Positions 19,084-27,201 of a stretch of DNA of 64,000 bases are shown here, piece after piece. The number at the start of each line of letters is the position of its first letter. Position 1 is the first letter of the stretch. The position numbers were made by a program, and so were the translations under genes. The notes under the pieces are model-generated. The model had not been told where the DNA came from and searched no databases. It saw nothing but the letters and a program-made list of their open reading frames with translations. Source of the stretch: Comamonas sp. SCN 65-56 (GTDB taxonomy: Bacteria; Pseudomonadota; Gammaproteobacteria; Burkholderiales; Burkholderiaceae_C); contig NZ_MEDS01000002.1 of the NCBI RefSeq assembly GCF_001724135.1, positions 1 to 64,000 on the forward strand, in the 5' to 3' direction.

Positions 19084-19749
19084 CTATGGACCTGGCAACG
19101 GGTTGCGCAAGAGCAGACTGCCGGGTGCCTGGCCGGGTGCCACGCCCCACCAACCCTGCTCCAGCAGCGCGTGCTGGCGTTCAAGATCGGACAGCGCCAG
19201 CTCCTGCGTGGGCGCGGTGGCGGGCGGCTGCGCCTGGCTTGGCGCATAGGCCAGCAGATAGCGCGCGTGGCCGCCGTAGCGGTACTCCAGCGCGTGCACG
19301 GCAAAGCCGCAGGCCAGCAGGTTGTGCCAGCTGCCGGCATTGCCCGGCGCGGCTGTGGAAAACAGGCTGGCCGTGCCCGCCATGGCCATGCGCCGCTCTA
19401 TCAGCAGGCGCTGCAGGCCGCGCTGGCGCCATGCGGGATCGACGGCCGCGCCAGCGAGTTTCAGCAGCGGCGCGTCAGGTGCCAGGCCCAGCGCCGCGCG
19501 CGGGTTGTCGTGCGCCAGCAAATCGTTTTGCAGCACGCCATAGGCGATGAGTTTGCCTTGCGCCCAGCCGCCTGTCACCCGGCCACGACCCGCGAGCAGG
19601 CTGGCGAAGAACTCGGTGCTTTCCTGCTTGACCAGCTGGGCGGGCAGGCCCTGGATGCTCAGCAGGTGCAGGGCGTGCATGGCGGCGAGGTCCGCGGGCG
19701 CAAGTTCGCGCCAGGCAGGCGTGTCGTGGGCGGTGCCGGGTGTGTTCAT
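19084..19749 (-). CDS. GNAT family acetyltransferase in the signalling operon
   Basis: The 221-residue product has a GNAT core: WRELAPADLAAMHALHLLSI at the start, GKLIAYGVLQND on the central sheet and GAAVDPAWRQRGLQRLLIER, the acetyl-CoA loop. NLLACGFAVHALEYRYGG resembles the C-terminal segment. The substrate is unknown. ATG 19749 overlaps the stop of the upstream binding-protein gene (ATGA); its own stop lies 1 bp before the racemase start. Pairing with a racemase suggests amino-acid derivatives as substrate, but that is a guess. Confidence 0.75.
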   Translation of the reverse strand: MNTPGTAHDTPAWRELAPADLAAMHALHLLSIQGLPAQLVKQESTEFFASLLAGRGRVTGGWAQGKLIAYGVLQNDLLAHDNPRAALGLAPDAPLLKLAGAAVDPAWRQRGLQRLLIERRMAMAGTASLFSTAAPGNAGSWHNLLACGFAVHALEYRYGGHARYLLAYAPSQAQPPATAPTQELALSDLERQHALLEQGWWGVAPGQAPGSLLLRNPLPGP

Positions 19750-20789
19750 GAGGCCGCGGCGCGTGACTCGCCCACGCCTATGACCTCGGCGTAGTTGAGC
19801 ATGTCTATCGGTGGGTACAGCTGCAACTGCTGCGCCACCTGCATGTTGATGAGCAGGGAAAAGCGCTTGAGGCGCTCCACCGGAATCTGCGCCGGGGATT
19901 TGCCTTCCACCAGAATTTCCATCGCCTTGGCGGCGGCAAGTTGCCCCACGGAGTAGTAGCGACTCACCAGCCCCGTGAGCGCCGCACCGGAGCGGATCGC
20001 GAGCTCGGCCGCGCCAAAGCAGGGCAGCTTTTTTGCCAGCGTGATGGGTGCCAGGCGGTCGTACAGGGTGCCCAGGAAGGTATCGGGCAGCAGGTAGAGC
20101 CACTGCGCTCCCTCGTCCTTGAGCCCGGCGATCAAGTCCTCCAGGCCATCGGCCACGGGCCTGCCCTGGGCGTTGTTGGCGAAGGTGCGGGTCAGCAGGG
20201 AGATGTCGTTCTTCTTGCAAATGGCTTGAGCCGTCTCGACGATGGCGCGCGAGTTGGGCTCGGTCTGGGTGTAGAGCACACCGAGCTTTTTCAGCGGCAG
20301 GTAGTTTTGCATCACGCGCAGCTGCACGTCAAAGGGCACCACATGCACCGCGCCCGTGACGTTGCGCCCCGGAGCCTCCAGGCTGGGGACGATGCGCGCA
20401 TCCACCGGCGCGGCCACGAGGGCGAACACCACCGGGATGTCGTGGATGAAGTGCTCGCCGTTCGGGTTGTCCCAGGCACCTACCACGGCCAGGGTCAGCG
20501 GCGTGCCCCAGACGTAGATGAGATCCGGGGCCAGCGCGGGGATTTCCTGCACGATGCCGGGAGCGCGGCGCATGTCCTGCCCGACGTCGCGCAGGGTGTA
20601 GCGCACCTTCACCCCGGCATCGGCCAGGTAGGCGCGAAAGCCGCGATCGACGTCGGTCTCGCCCCGGAAAGTGATCATCAGGATGTGCCAGGTCTTGTCC
20701 GCGGCCTGGGCCATGGGCGCGGTCCAGGGTGCCAGCAGGGGCAGGCTGGCCCGGCGCAGGCAGTGGTTAAGGAAAGTGCGGCGAGACAT
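19746..20789 (-). CDS. ABC-type substrate-binding protein (ABC_sub_bind / DUF534-like)
   Basis: This 347-residue exported protein begins MSRRTFLNHCLRRASLPLLA, a twin-arginine-like or Sec signal ending near AQAA. It has the two-lobed binding-protein pattern HILMITFRGETDVDRGFRAY, PDLIYVWGTPLTLAVVG, IPVVFALVAAPVDARIV, NVTGAVHVVPFDVQLRVMQ and KKLGVLYTQTEPNSRAIVE. This family usually works with its own permease and ATPase, but neither is encoded here. In this setting it may present a ligand to the neighbouring membrane sensors. It follows the sensor-MFS gene after 68 bp. Confidence 0.85.
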   Translation of the reverse strand: MSRRTFLNHCLRRASLPLLAPWTAPMAQAADKTWHILMITFRGETDVDRGFRAYLADAGVKVRYTLRDVGQDMRRAPGIVQEIPALAPDLIYVWGTPLTLAVVGAWDNPNGEHFIHDIPVVFALVAAPVDARIVPSLEAPGRNVTGAVHVVPFDVQLRVMQNYLPLKKLGVLYTQTEPNSRAIVETAQAICKKNDISLLTRTFANNAQGRPVADGLEDLIAGLKDEGAQWLYLLPDTFLGTLYDRLAPITLAKKLPCFGAAELAIRSGAALTGLVSRYYSVGQLAAAKAMEILVEGKSPAQIPVERLKRFSLLINMQVAQQLQLYPPIDMLNYAEVIGVGESRAAAS

Positions 20790-20857
20790 GCGGTTGGCGT
20801 ATCAGCAAAATTCAAAAAACAGGCCTTGCGTGGTCAGCTCGGGGCGCGCGGTCTTCA

Positions 20858-23233
20858 TCATGCGCCTGCCCTCGCGAGACTACGCTGATTCCAGCCGTAG
20901 GCCAAACTGCCGCCGAACACCAGGGCGCCGATCAGCGCCACCGCCGAGCCGAAACCCACCAGCGGCAGCAGCGCGGCGGCGACGGCCGGGCCCAGGGCGC
21001 TGCCCGTGCGCTCGGTCAGGCGAAACAGGCCCAGCGTGGCCGCGCCCTGGCGGCCTGGCAGCGCGCGCGCCCAATCGGCCACCAAAGCCGATTGCGGTGT
21101 GATCGAGATCGCCTGCCCCAGGCCCAGGCACAGCAGCACCAGGGACAGGGCCCACAGGCCGCCCGGGCCCCAGCCGGCAGCCAGCGCGCTGCCACCGGCG
21201 AGCAAACCACCCAGCACGACAAACCATTCACGCCTACCCAGATGATCGGCCACGCGAGCGGCCGCCGACACCATCAGCACCATGACCAGCGGGTAAATCG
21301 TCTGCAGGCGGCCAATTTCGGCGTTGTCGTAGCCGGCGTCGCGCAGATGCATGGGGAGCAGGAAGAAGCACAGCGCCGTCAACAGCAGCTTGGCGGGGAA
21401 GGCGCAACCCAAAAGCAGGCCCGTGAGGCCCGGTTGGTGTGGCAAGGTTTTCCATGTCTGGTCGTCGGACAGCATGGCGGCGGTGGAGCCCTTCAAGCTT
21501 GGCTCGCGCGGCATCTGGCGCAGGGCGATGAGCGTGGCCAGCAGCGCGATGCAGGCGGCCAGCGCAAACGCGATCTGCGGCCCCCATTGGTCAGCGGCCA
21601 TGCCGCCCAGCGACGGCCCGCACAGCCCGGCCACCAGTATGGCCCGAACGAATTGCGCCATGCTGCGCGCGCGGTCGTGGCGGGCGGAGCCGTCTATGGT
21701 GGCCCCCTGGGCCGAGACGAACACCATGGCAAAGCCCACCGCGCCTAGCAGCCGTCCGCCCAGCAGCGCGCCGTATTCCGGCACTACCCCGGGCAGGCCC
21801 AGCCCGGCGGCGCCCAGCACCGCGCCCAGCACCATGCCGCGGCGGCGGCCAAAGCGTTCGGACCAGGCGGCCAGCGGCCATTGCAATAACGCCACCATGG
21901 CCATGAAGAGCACCAGCGGCAGGCTCGCCAGCGCGTCGGGCGAGAGCGCCCAGTCTTGCGGTGCCAGCGTGCGTGCCCAGGTGGGCAGGAAGGGGCGGGT
22001 GAATTCCTCCGCCAGCATGAACAAAAACAGGGCAGGGCGCATGGCCGTGGCGCTTTTGCCGGGGCGCAGTACGTGGCGCTTGGCCAGGCGGTTGGCGCGC
22101 GCCTCCCAAGCGGCCAGTGCGCGCGCGCCGCGCGTGCCCAGGCCCAGCGCAACGGCTTCCATGGCCATGAGCAGACAGACCGCCGCCAGTATGGCCATGT
22201 CCAGCAGCCTGGCTCGCACCTTGCGGGCCAATACGCCCGGATCCAGCGTGAGAACGACCTCGGCTTGCGTGCTGCCCTGGTGCGAGACGGGGGCCACCAC
22301 GGTTTTGGCGTGCGGTGGGGGTGCTTGCCCTGCCAGCGTGGTGCCGTCCGCGGCGCGCAGGGCCAGGCCGAGAATTTCCGGGCTGCCCGCTTGCAGTGCC
22401 GCCGTGTGTTCCTGCAGCCCCACCAGTTGGTGCAGGGGCACACCCAGCTCCAGTGCGTGTTCGACCAGGGAGGCACTCGATCTGGCGATGACCTGCGCCT
22501 TGGCCACCTGATCGGGTTCGATGCCGGCCTGCCCGGCCACCGTCGCGCGCCAACCCACCCCCACCAATGCAACCCCCAGACCCAGCGCCGCGGCCAGGGT
22601 AAGCAACACCCGCTTGCCCCCCAGCGTGGCAAACCGGCTGGCACTCGCCGGCCCGGGACGAGCAAGCCGCCAGCACAAACCGCCCATCATGGCGCTCCAC
22701 AGGGCCACGGCGAGCCATGCGGTGTGCCAGACGACCTGGTGCAGGCCTTCCTGGGCGGCGTGCAGCCTGGCAACGTTGTAGCGCAGGCGGACCGTGGCCA
22801 CCGTCTCTCCGAGGTCGTTGTGGATGGCGCTGGTGATCTCCCCCGGTGCGTCCGCACCGCCTTGCGAATTGACTCTTGAAATGGGAGCTGCCAGCAGTGA
22901 CTGACCTTGCGCTGAGGTGATTTCGAAGGACTGAATCAAGGGCTCCAGGCCGGCCTCCCGGCGCAGCAGCTCGGCCAGCGGCGCGTCCGAGGCCAGCGGG
23001 ATGCGCATAGCCAAGGCGTTCTCCGCGGCCGTGGCTGCGCGCTGCGCCGTGAAGGCAAAACGATCCTGAAAGGCATCCTGCTGCGCCGCCTGCAGCGTGC
23101 TTTCGGTGAGGCGGCCGCTCACGAGCAGGGTGGCGATGCCCACCAGCACAAGAATGGCGACCAGGTGCCACAGCAGCCGGAACTTGCCCTGCATGGTTGT
23201 GTGGGCGGGCGTGAGCGCGGTCGCCGCGCTCAA
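20858..23233 (-). CDS. Tandem periplasmic sensor domains fused to an MFS-type transporter
   Basis: This 791-residue membrane protein has an unusual order. Helix 1 (LLWHLVAILVLVGIATLLVS) is followed by a periplasmic segment with ALAMRIPLASDAPLAELL, and two helices near residues 165-230. A second periplasmic segment (ALELGVPLHQLVGLQEHTAA, LRAADGTTLAG) and a helix near 350 follow. From about residue 400 there is a major-facilitator domain with WSERFGRRRGMVLGAVLGAA and VADHLGRREWFVVLGGLLAG, the two loop-2/3-type motifs. The start overlaps the kinase stop (ATGA at 23230-23233). It could couple ligand sensing to the partner-switch proteins; transport is unproven. Confidence 0.8.
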   Translation of the reverse strand: MSAATALTPAHTTMQGKFRLLWHLVAILVLVGIATLLVSGRLTESTLQAAQQDAFQDRFAFTAQRAATAAENALAMRIPLASDAPLAELLRREAGLEPLIQSFEITSAQGQSLLAAPISRVNSQGGADAPGEITSAIHNDLGETVATVRLRYNVARLHAAQEGLHQVVWHTAWLAVALWSAMMGGLCWRLARPGPASASRFATLGGKRVLLTLAAALGLGVALVGVGWRATVAGQAGIEPDQVAKAQVIARSSASLVEHALELGVPLHQLVGLQEHTAALQAGSPEILGLALRAADGTTLAGQAPPPHAKTVVAPVSHQGSTQAEVVLTLDPGVLARKVRARLLDMAILAAVCLLMAMEAVALGLGTRGARALAAWEARANRLAKRHVLRPGKSATAMRPALFLFMLAEEFTRPFLPTWARTLAPQDWALSPDALASLPLVLFMAMVALLQWPLAAWSERFGRRRGMVLGAVLGAAGLGLPGVVPEYGALLGGRLLGAVGFAMVFVSAQGATIDGSARHDRARSMAQFVRAILVAGLCGPSLGGMAADQWGPQIAFALAACIALLATLIALRQMPREPSLKGSTAAMLSDDQTWKTLPHQPGLTGLLLGCAFPAKLLLTALCFFLLPMHLRDAGYDNAEIGRLQTIYPLVMVLMVSAAARVADHLGRREWFVVLGGLLAGGSALAAGWGPGGLWALSLVLLCLGLGQAISITPQSALVADWARALPGRQGAATLGLFRLTERTGSALGPAVAAALLPLVGFGSAVALIGALVFGGSLAYGWNQRSLARAGA

Positions 23234-23730
23234 ATTTCCAACTCCATGTAGAGCAGGTTGCGCTCCGCTTCGCGCCCGTACTGCATCTGACGCAGGTAGT
23301 GGCGCAGCAGACGCAGACCGTGGCCGCCGATCTCGGCTTCGTCCAGCGATGCCGCTAGGGCCGACGAGGGCTGGGTGACGGGGTTGAATGCGACGCCGTC
23401 GTCTTCAATGAGAACGCCCACGCCGGCATCGGTGGGGCCGCAGGCCAGCCAGATCCGGGCACGTTCGCCATCCGGGCGGCGCGCATGCATGGCGATATTG
23501 GCCAGGGCTTCGTCGGCGCACAGCAGCAGCGTGGAGACGGTTCTGGACGACCACCCATGCCCTGCGGCCAAGGCTTGCAGCCAGGCGAGCGCATCCGCCA
23601 CGGCAGTGGTCCCATTGCCAGGTGCCAGCTGCTGCGGCGCTTGCGTCCAGCAGGGCTGCGGCGACGAACTGGCGGTGCTGACCATGGCTGGCGGTGTTGT
23701 GAAGGAGCCCGGCAAAATCATCGCTATCAT
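23230..23730 (-). CDS. RsbW-like anti-sigma / serine-kinase ATPase (HATPase_c_2)
   Basis: The 166-residue cytoplasmic protein has the GHKL ATP site: N-box ADEALANIAMHAR (E74, N78), IEDDGVAFNP (D111) and GGHGLRLLRHY (G135-G138), ending LLYMELEI. Such kinases phosphorylate a STAS antagonist and hold a target when that antagonist is phosphorylated. The start is uncertain: ATG 23730, 23721 and 23685 are in frame with weak ribosome sites; I used 23730. It is divergent from the STAS gene (45 bp apart) and translationally coupled to the sensor-MFS gene. It resembles BtrW of Bordetella in role. Confidence 0.85.
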   Translation of the reverse strand: MIAMILPGSFTTPPAMVSTASSSPQPCWTQAPQQLAPGNGTTAVADALAWLQALAAGHGWSSRTVSTLLLCADEALANIAMHARRPDGERARIWLACGPTDAGVGVLIEDDGVAFNPVTQPSSALAASLDEAEIGGHGLRLLRHYLRQMQYGREAERNLLYMELEI

Positions 23731-23775
23731 GGCGCGGCCCTTGTTTTGCAGGGGGCCATCAAGGGATGTCACACC

Positions 23776-24108
23776 ATGACGATTGTCACCGAATCGACCG
23801 AAACCGCCACCATCGTCTCGTTCCAAGGGCAGATCAACAGCACGAATGCCGTGGCGACGGAAGCCCAGGTGCTGACGCTGGTGGACGCGGGCGCGCGCCA
23901 CCTGCTGCTGGATTTTTCCGCTTTGGAGTACATCTCCAGCGCCGGCTTGCGCATGGTGCTGGTGCTGGCGAAACGCTTGAAGCAGGAATCCGGCCTGCTG
24001 GTGCTGTGCGGCATGCGCCCGCATGTGCGCGAGGTGTTTGACGTCAGCGGCTTTCTTGCCATCCTGAACCTGGAGCCGGATCGGGAAGCGGCATTGAAGC
24101 GGTTTTGA
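23776..24108 (+). CDS. STAS-domain anti-sigma factor antagonist
   Basis: The 110-residue STAS protein contains GQINSTNAVATEAQVLTLVD, LLLDFSALEYISSAGLRMVL (phosphorylatable Ser54/Ser55) and LLVLCGMRPHVREVFDVSGF. It would be phosphorylated by the adjacent kinase and dephosphorylated by the SpoIIE-type phosphatase at 14366-16381. I chose ATG 23776 because the STAS homology begins there. With kinase and phosphatase it completes a BtrV/BtrW/BtrU-like set next to the T3SS genes. Confidence 0.9.
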   Translation: MTIVTESTETATIVSFQGQINSTNAVATEAQVLTLVDAGARHLLLDFSALEYISSAGLRMVLVLAKRLKQESGLLVLCGMRPHVREVFDVSGFLAILNLEPDREAALKRF

Positions 24109-24127
24109 CGCCGGCTCTCAAGTACGC

Positions 24128-24601
24128 TCATGCGCGCAAGAACGTTCCCAGGTGCTGCGCCGGTGCATCGGCGGCTGCGTTGCCGGCCGATGCGCTGCTC
24201 GACGGCTGCTGCGCCAGGCGCGTTTTCCAGTCTTCGGCCGCCGTGATGAATTGCTCCACCAGCTGAACGAATGCCGCCGCTGGCGTGCCTTCGGCGCTGA
24301 CGCTGCGGCAAAGCACGATTTCCCGCGTGTTGGCGTCGATTGCCAGGCTGGCACCTGCAGTCTCTGCGCCGAACAGATTGGCTTCGAGCAACTGCTGATA
24401 GACCGATTCTTTCTCTTGTGCGGGCAGCACAGCCAGCACGCTGTAGATGTGGATCACCGCGCGCTCGGTGTCGCGCTCGAAGTCGATGGCCAGCTGGTTG
24501 TCCACTGTCAGACGGGCACAGCCGTGCGGGTCGAAGCGAAGCGGCTGGGGCAAGCCGGCGGTCTGGCCAAGGTCAAGCAGGAGTTGGTCACAGGAATGCA
24601 T
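24128..24601 (-). CDS. CesT/Tir-type T3SS effector chaperone
   Basis: The 157-residue acidic protein has the class I chaperone pattern LLLDLGQTAGLPQPLRFD, CARLTVDNQLAIDFERD, VIHIYSVLAVLPAQ and QQLLEANLFGAETAGASLAI. A helix with FVQLVEQFITAAEDW closes the fold. Such dimers keep an effector unfolded for secretion. It lies 51 bp downstream of the 823-residue candidate effector on the same strand and is most likely its partner. Confidence 0.85.
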   Translation of the reverse strand: MHSCDQLLLDLGQTAGLPQPLRFDPHGCARLTVDNQLAIDFERDTERAVIHIYSVLAVLPAQEKESVYQQLLEANLFGAETAGASLAIDANTREIVLCRSVSAEGTPAAAFVQLVEQFITAAEDWKTRLAQQPSSSASAGNAAADAPAQHLGTFLRA

Positions 24602-24652
24602 GGTGAGAGCCTTTCTGAAAAAGCGGGAAAACGGATCGCTGCGACGGCTGCA

Positions 24653-27124
24653 TCATGCCGCGCGCACGGCGCTGAAGCTGTAGCGCAAGGGGTCTGACAC
24701 CGTCACCGACAGATCGGCTTTGATTTGCAGGGTGAAACTCATCTGCGTGCTGCTTTGCGCGTCGTCCAGGATCACCGGCACGCCCACGCCTTCGCTTGCG
24801 TCGCGCGGTGCGGGAACGAAGGCATTGGCATTGGCAATGCTGTAGTTGACCTGGAGGAACAGACCGCCTTCACCATCACTGGAAAACACGTAACGGTTGT
24901 GCTCTTCCCCCATGAGGCGCCCTGGCGTGCCGTCGTCCATGCGGACCGGGCTCTGCTGCGACAGCAAGGCGCTTTGGATGCCGGCTTGCACATTCTGGTT
25001 GGCCAGGCGCGTCGCGAGCAGCAGCAAGGCGTCGTTGCCGCCCGTCAAGGCCTGCAGTCGGGTAACGGCACCAGTCATCTGCGCCGCCAGGTCGCCGGCA
25101 GCGGGGTCCAGCAGATTGCTTGGTGGCGTGCCATCGGCTTGGGCGATGGCGAACTGGGCGCGCGTCAAATCCTTGATGAAGCCATCGCTTACCAGCGGAT
25201 GGATGGCGTGCGGCGGGTCTTTCTCAGGGGTTGCCAGCATCTCGTCGATATTGCTGCGCAAGCTGTCTTGCATGGCCGGCCCGCCCTTGCCGCTGCGCAC
25301 CGTGACGTTGCCATCGCTGCTCGGCGCGACGCCGTAGTGCGTCAAGACCAGCTGCGCCAGGTTGGGCGCAACACCCGCCCATCCCGGCTCGGGGGTCGGG
25401 GTTGCGCTTGCTTGCAGTGCGCTGGCAACGCCTTCGCGCAGCAGGTAGAGCTCGGTGACCCGGGTCAGCATGTCGCGGCCGATGTCCGGATCGTAGCCAC
25501 CCATCTCCGGCCCACCGGAGACCAGCGTGGCGCTGTGGTCACCCAGCAGGTCTATCAACTGGTTGATCTGCGGGCTGTTGATGCGCTGCGACAGCGCCAG
25601 CAAGGTGGCGTTATCCAGTTTTTGCAGCGCGTGCTGAGCGAGGCTGTCACGGAAGTTCATGACATCGTCTTCGCCATCGACCTTGAGCCCCAGGTTCATG
25701 TGGACTTCGAGCGCGGTGTCGCCACGCTGTTGCGCCTGTGCCATGGCTTGCAATGCCGCGGACATGTTTCCGTCTGCCAGTGCGCGCAAGCCGGGTTCCA
25801 TCGCGCTCGCGTATTGATCGAAGGCTTCGGCACGCCGCCGCGCGGCATCGGCGGTGATTTGCGTCTGCCCACGTTCGACCGCGAGCTGGCGCAAACCCTG
25901 TCCGAAGGCATGCAGCTGTCCGGAGCTGAGCTCCGGCAGTTGTGCCAAATGGGATGGCGTCAGATAGTCTTCCAGGTGGGTGGCGGCGCGCGCATACAAG
26001 TCATCCACGGCCGGCGGAAAGTGCAAGTCGTGTACATCGCAGTGCGTGCGCAGATCGGTCAGCGCCTGGCCCAGTTGCGCCACTTGCCCGGCAAAGCCCT
26101 GGGGGTTGTGCAGCAGCCCGCCGGGATCGTCCGCGACCGGCCGTCCGTGACTCAGCAGCTCGGTGAACCCGGAGACAAGGGTCTGTTCCAGTTGCTCGGC
26201 ACGCAGGCCCACGGCACCGGCGACCATGAGACATGTGGTATCAGGGAAGAGGCCCGCCAACTGCCGGTCTTCATTGCCCAAGGCATGCAGCTCGCGCGTG
26301 GGCAGATGGTTGATCAGCCCCCCGACCTGCAGCAGGACTTGTGCATTGTCCGGGTCTTGCACCCGCTGCTCCAGCGCCTGCAGGATCAAGGCGCGCTGCA
26401 TGTGCTTGAGCTCGTCGCGCGGGAGCCCGCCGAAACCGTGGGCGTGCAGCACCTCGCGCGCGGTGTTGTACAGCTCGTCGAAGGCGCGGCCGGTGACGCC
26501 CTTGTCTTGCGTCTCCTGGGCCACCATGGCGATGGCAGTGTTCAGATCGTCCTGCAGCGCCGCTACGCCCGCGGTGACGGCGTTCTGTTCCATCACGCCG
26601 CGTACCAGCGCCAGCGTGGGGTCGTTGGCCAGCGCCGGGTTGTTTTGTGCCGCCAGCAGGCCGGTGTACAGCGCCTGGCGCTGCGCCTGATTCATGTTGG
26701 CCAGGTGCACGCTGGTGCGCTCGACGATCAGCCGGTCGTAAGCCAGGCCACGGCGGGTCACCGGATCGGCGGTGGTGCGCAGGCTGCCCAGCAGGCGCTG
26801 GGCCGTGGCGGTGTCGGCGGCTTGACCGGGCCCTTGGGAGATCGAACCCAGCAAGCGACCGAGCTCGGCGCTGGTGTCCTTGAGGCCAAAGCGAAACTTG
26901 GAATCGGCACGCACCCCGGATGGCGTGACTGCATTGAGAAAGCGGGAGGCCAGATTCTGGATGCTGCGCCCGGCATCGGAGAGCACCCGGCCCACGGTGC
27001 GTGGCGGCTGCGCCTGCCCTTGTTGCACCTGGCGACCGCCCAGGCTGCCGGTGGGGTTTTGCCGAAAGTCGTGACCCAATGCGATGCCATGCATGGTCGC
27101 GCCGGAGGGAATGAGCTGTGCCAT
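24653..27124 (-). CDS. Large putative T3SS-secreted effector, no recognised domain
   Basis: The 823-residue protein has no signal peptide or membrane segment. The first ~80 residues are Ser/Thr/Gln/Gly-rich (SGATMHGIALGHDFRQNPTG), as in T3SS secretion signals. The rest is helical (TAQRLLGSLRTTADPVTRRG, QRALILQALEQRVQDPDNAQ, AFGQGLRQLAVERGQTQITA), with a short beta-rich end (MSFTLQIKADLSVTVSDPLR). I recognise no catalytic motif. A candidate ECF promoter lies 27 bp upstream and a CesT chaperone gene follows, which together make an effector role likely. Confidence 0.6.
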   Translation of the reverse strand: MAQLIPSGATMHGIALGHDFRQNPTGSLGGRQVQQGQAQPPRTVGRVLSDAGRSIQNLASRFLNAVTPSGVRADSKFRFGLKDTSAELGRLLGSISQGPGQAADTATAQRLLGSLRTTADPVTRRGLAYDRLIVERTSVHLANMNQAQRQALYTGLLAAQNNPALANDPTLALVRGVMEQNAVTAGVAALQDDLNTAIAMVAQETQDKGVTGRAFDELYNTAREVLHAHGFGGLPRDELKHMQRALILQALEQRVQDPDNAQVLLQVGGLINHLPTRELHALGNEDRQLAGLFPDTTCLMVAGAVGLRAEQLEQTLVSGFTELLSHGRPVADDPGGLLHNPQGFAGQVAQLGQALTDLRTHCDVHDLHFPPAVDDLYARAATHLEDYLTPSHLAQLPELSSGQLHAFGQGLRQLAVERGQTQITADAARRRAEAFDQYASAMEPGLRALADGNMSAALQAMAQAQQRGDTALEVHMNLGLKVDGEDDVMNFRDSLAQHALQKLDNATLLALSQRINSPQINQLIDLLGDHSATLVSGGPEMGGYDPDIGRDMLTRVTELYLLREGVASALQASATPTPEPGWAGVAPNLAQLVLTHYGVAPSSDGNVTVRSGKGGPAMQDSLRSNIDEMLATPEKDPPHAIHPLVSDGFIKDLTRAQFAIAQADGTPPSNLLDPAAGDLAAQMTGAVTRLQALTGGNDALLLLATRLANQNVQAGIQSALLSQQSPVRMDDGTPGRLMGEEHNRYVFSSDGEGGLFLQVNYSIANANAFVPAPRDASEGVGVPVILDDAQSSTQMSFTLQIKADLSVTVSDPLRYSFSAVRAA

Positions 27125-27150
27125 GGGTGTGGTGTCCTTTCATCCGGTGA

Positions 27151-27176
27151 GTAACGCCGGTGTGCGTGCCGGTTCC
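27151..27176 (-). promoter_or_regulatory. Candidate ECF-sigma promoter for the 823-residue effector
   Basis: On the minus strand GGAAC (27176-27172) and GTTAC (27155-27151) are separated by 16 bp. The -10 element lies 26 bp upstream of ATG 27124. It matches the four other copies of this motif. Confidence 0.75.
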
Positions 27177-27201
27177 GTGTTTCGGGCGCTTCGCTGCGCG
27201 C

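Noticed and set aside
24725-27154. Plus-strand open frame of 809 codons
   Set aside because: It lies fully antisense to the 823-residue candidate effector and has the His/Gln/Arg-rich composition of GC-rich antisense frames. The minus gene has ribosome-site, promoter motif and chaperone context.
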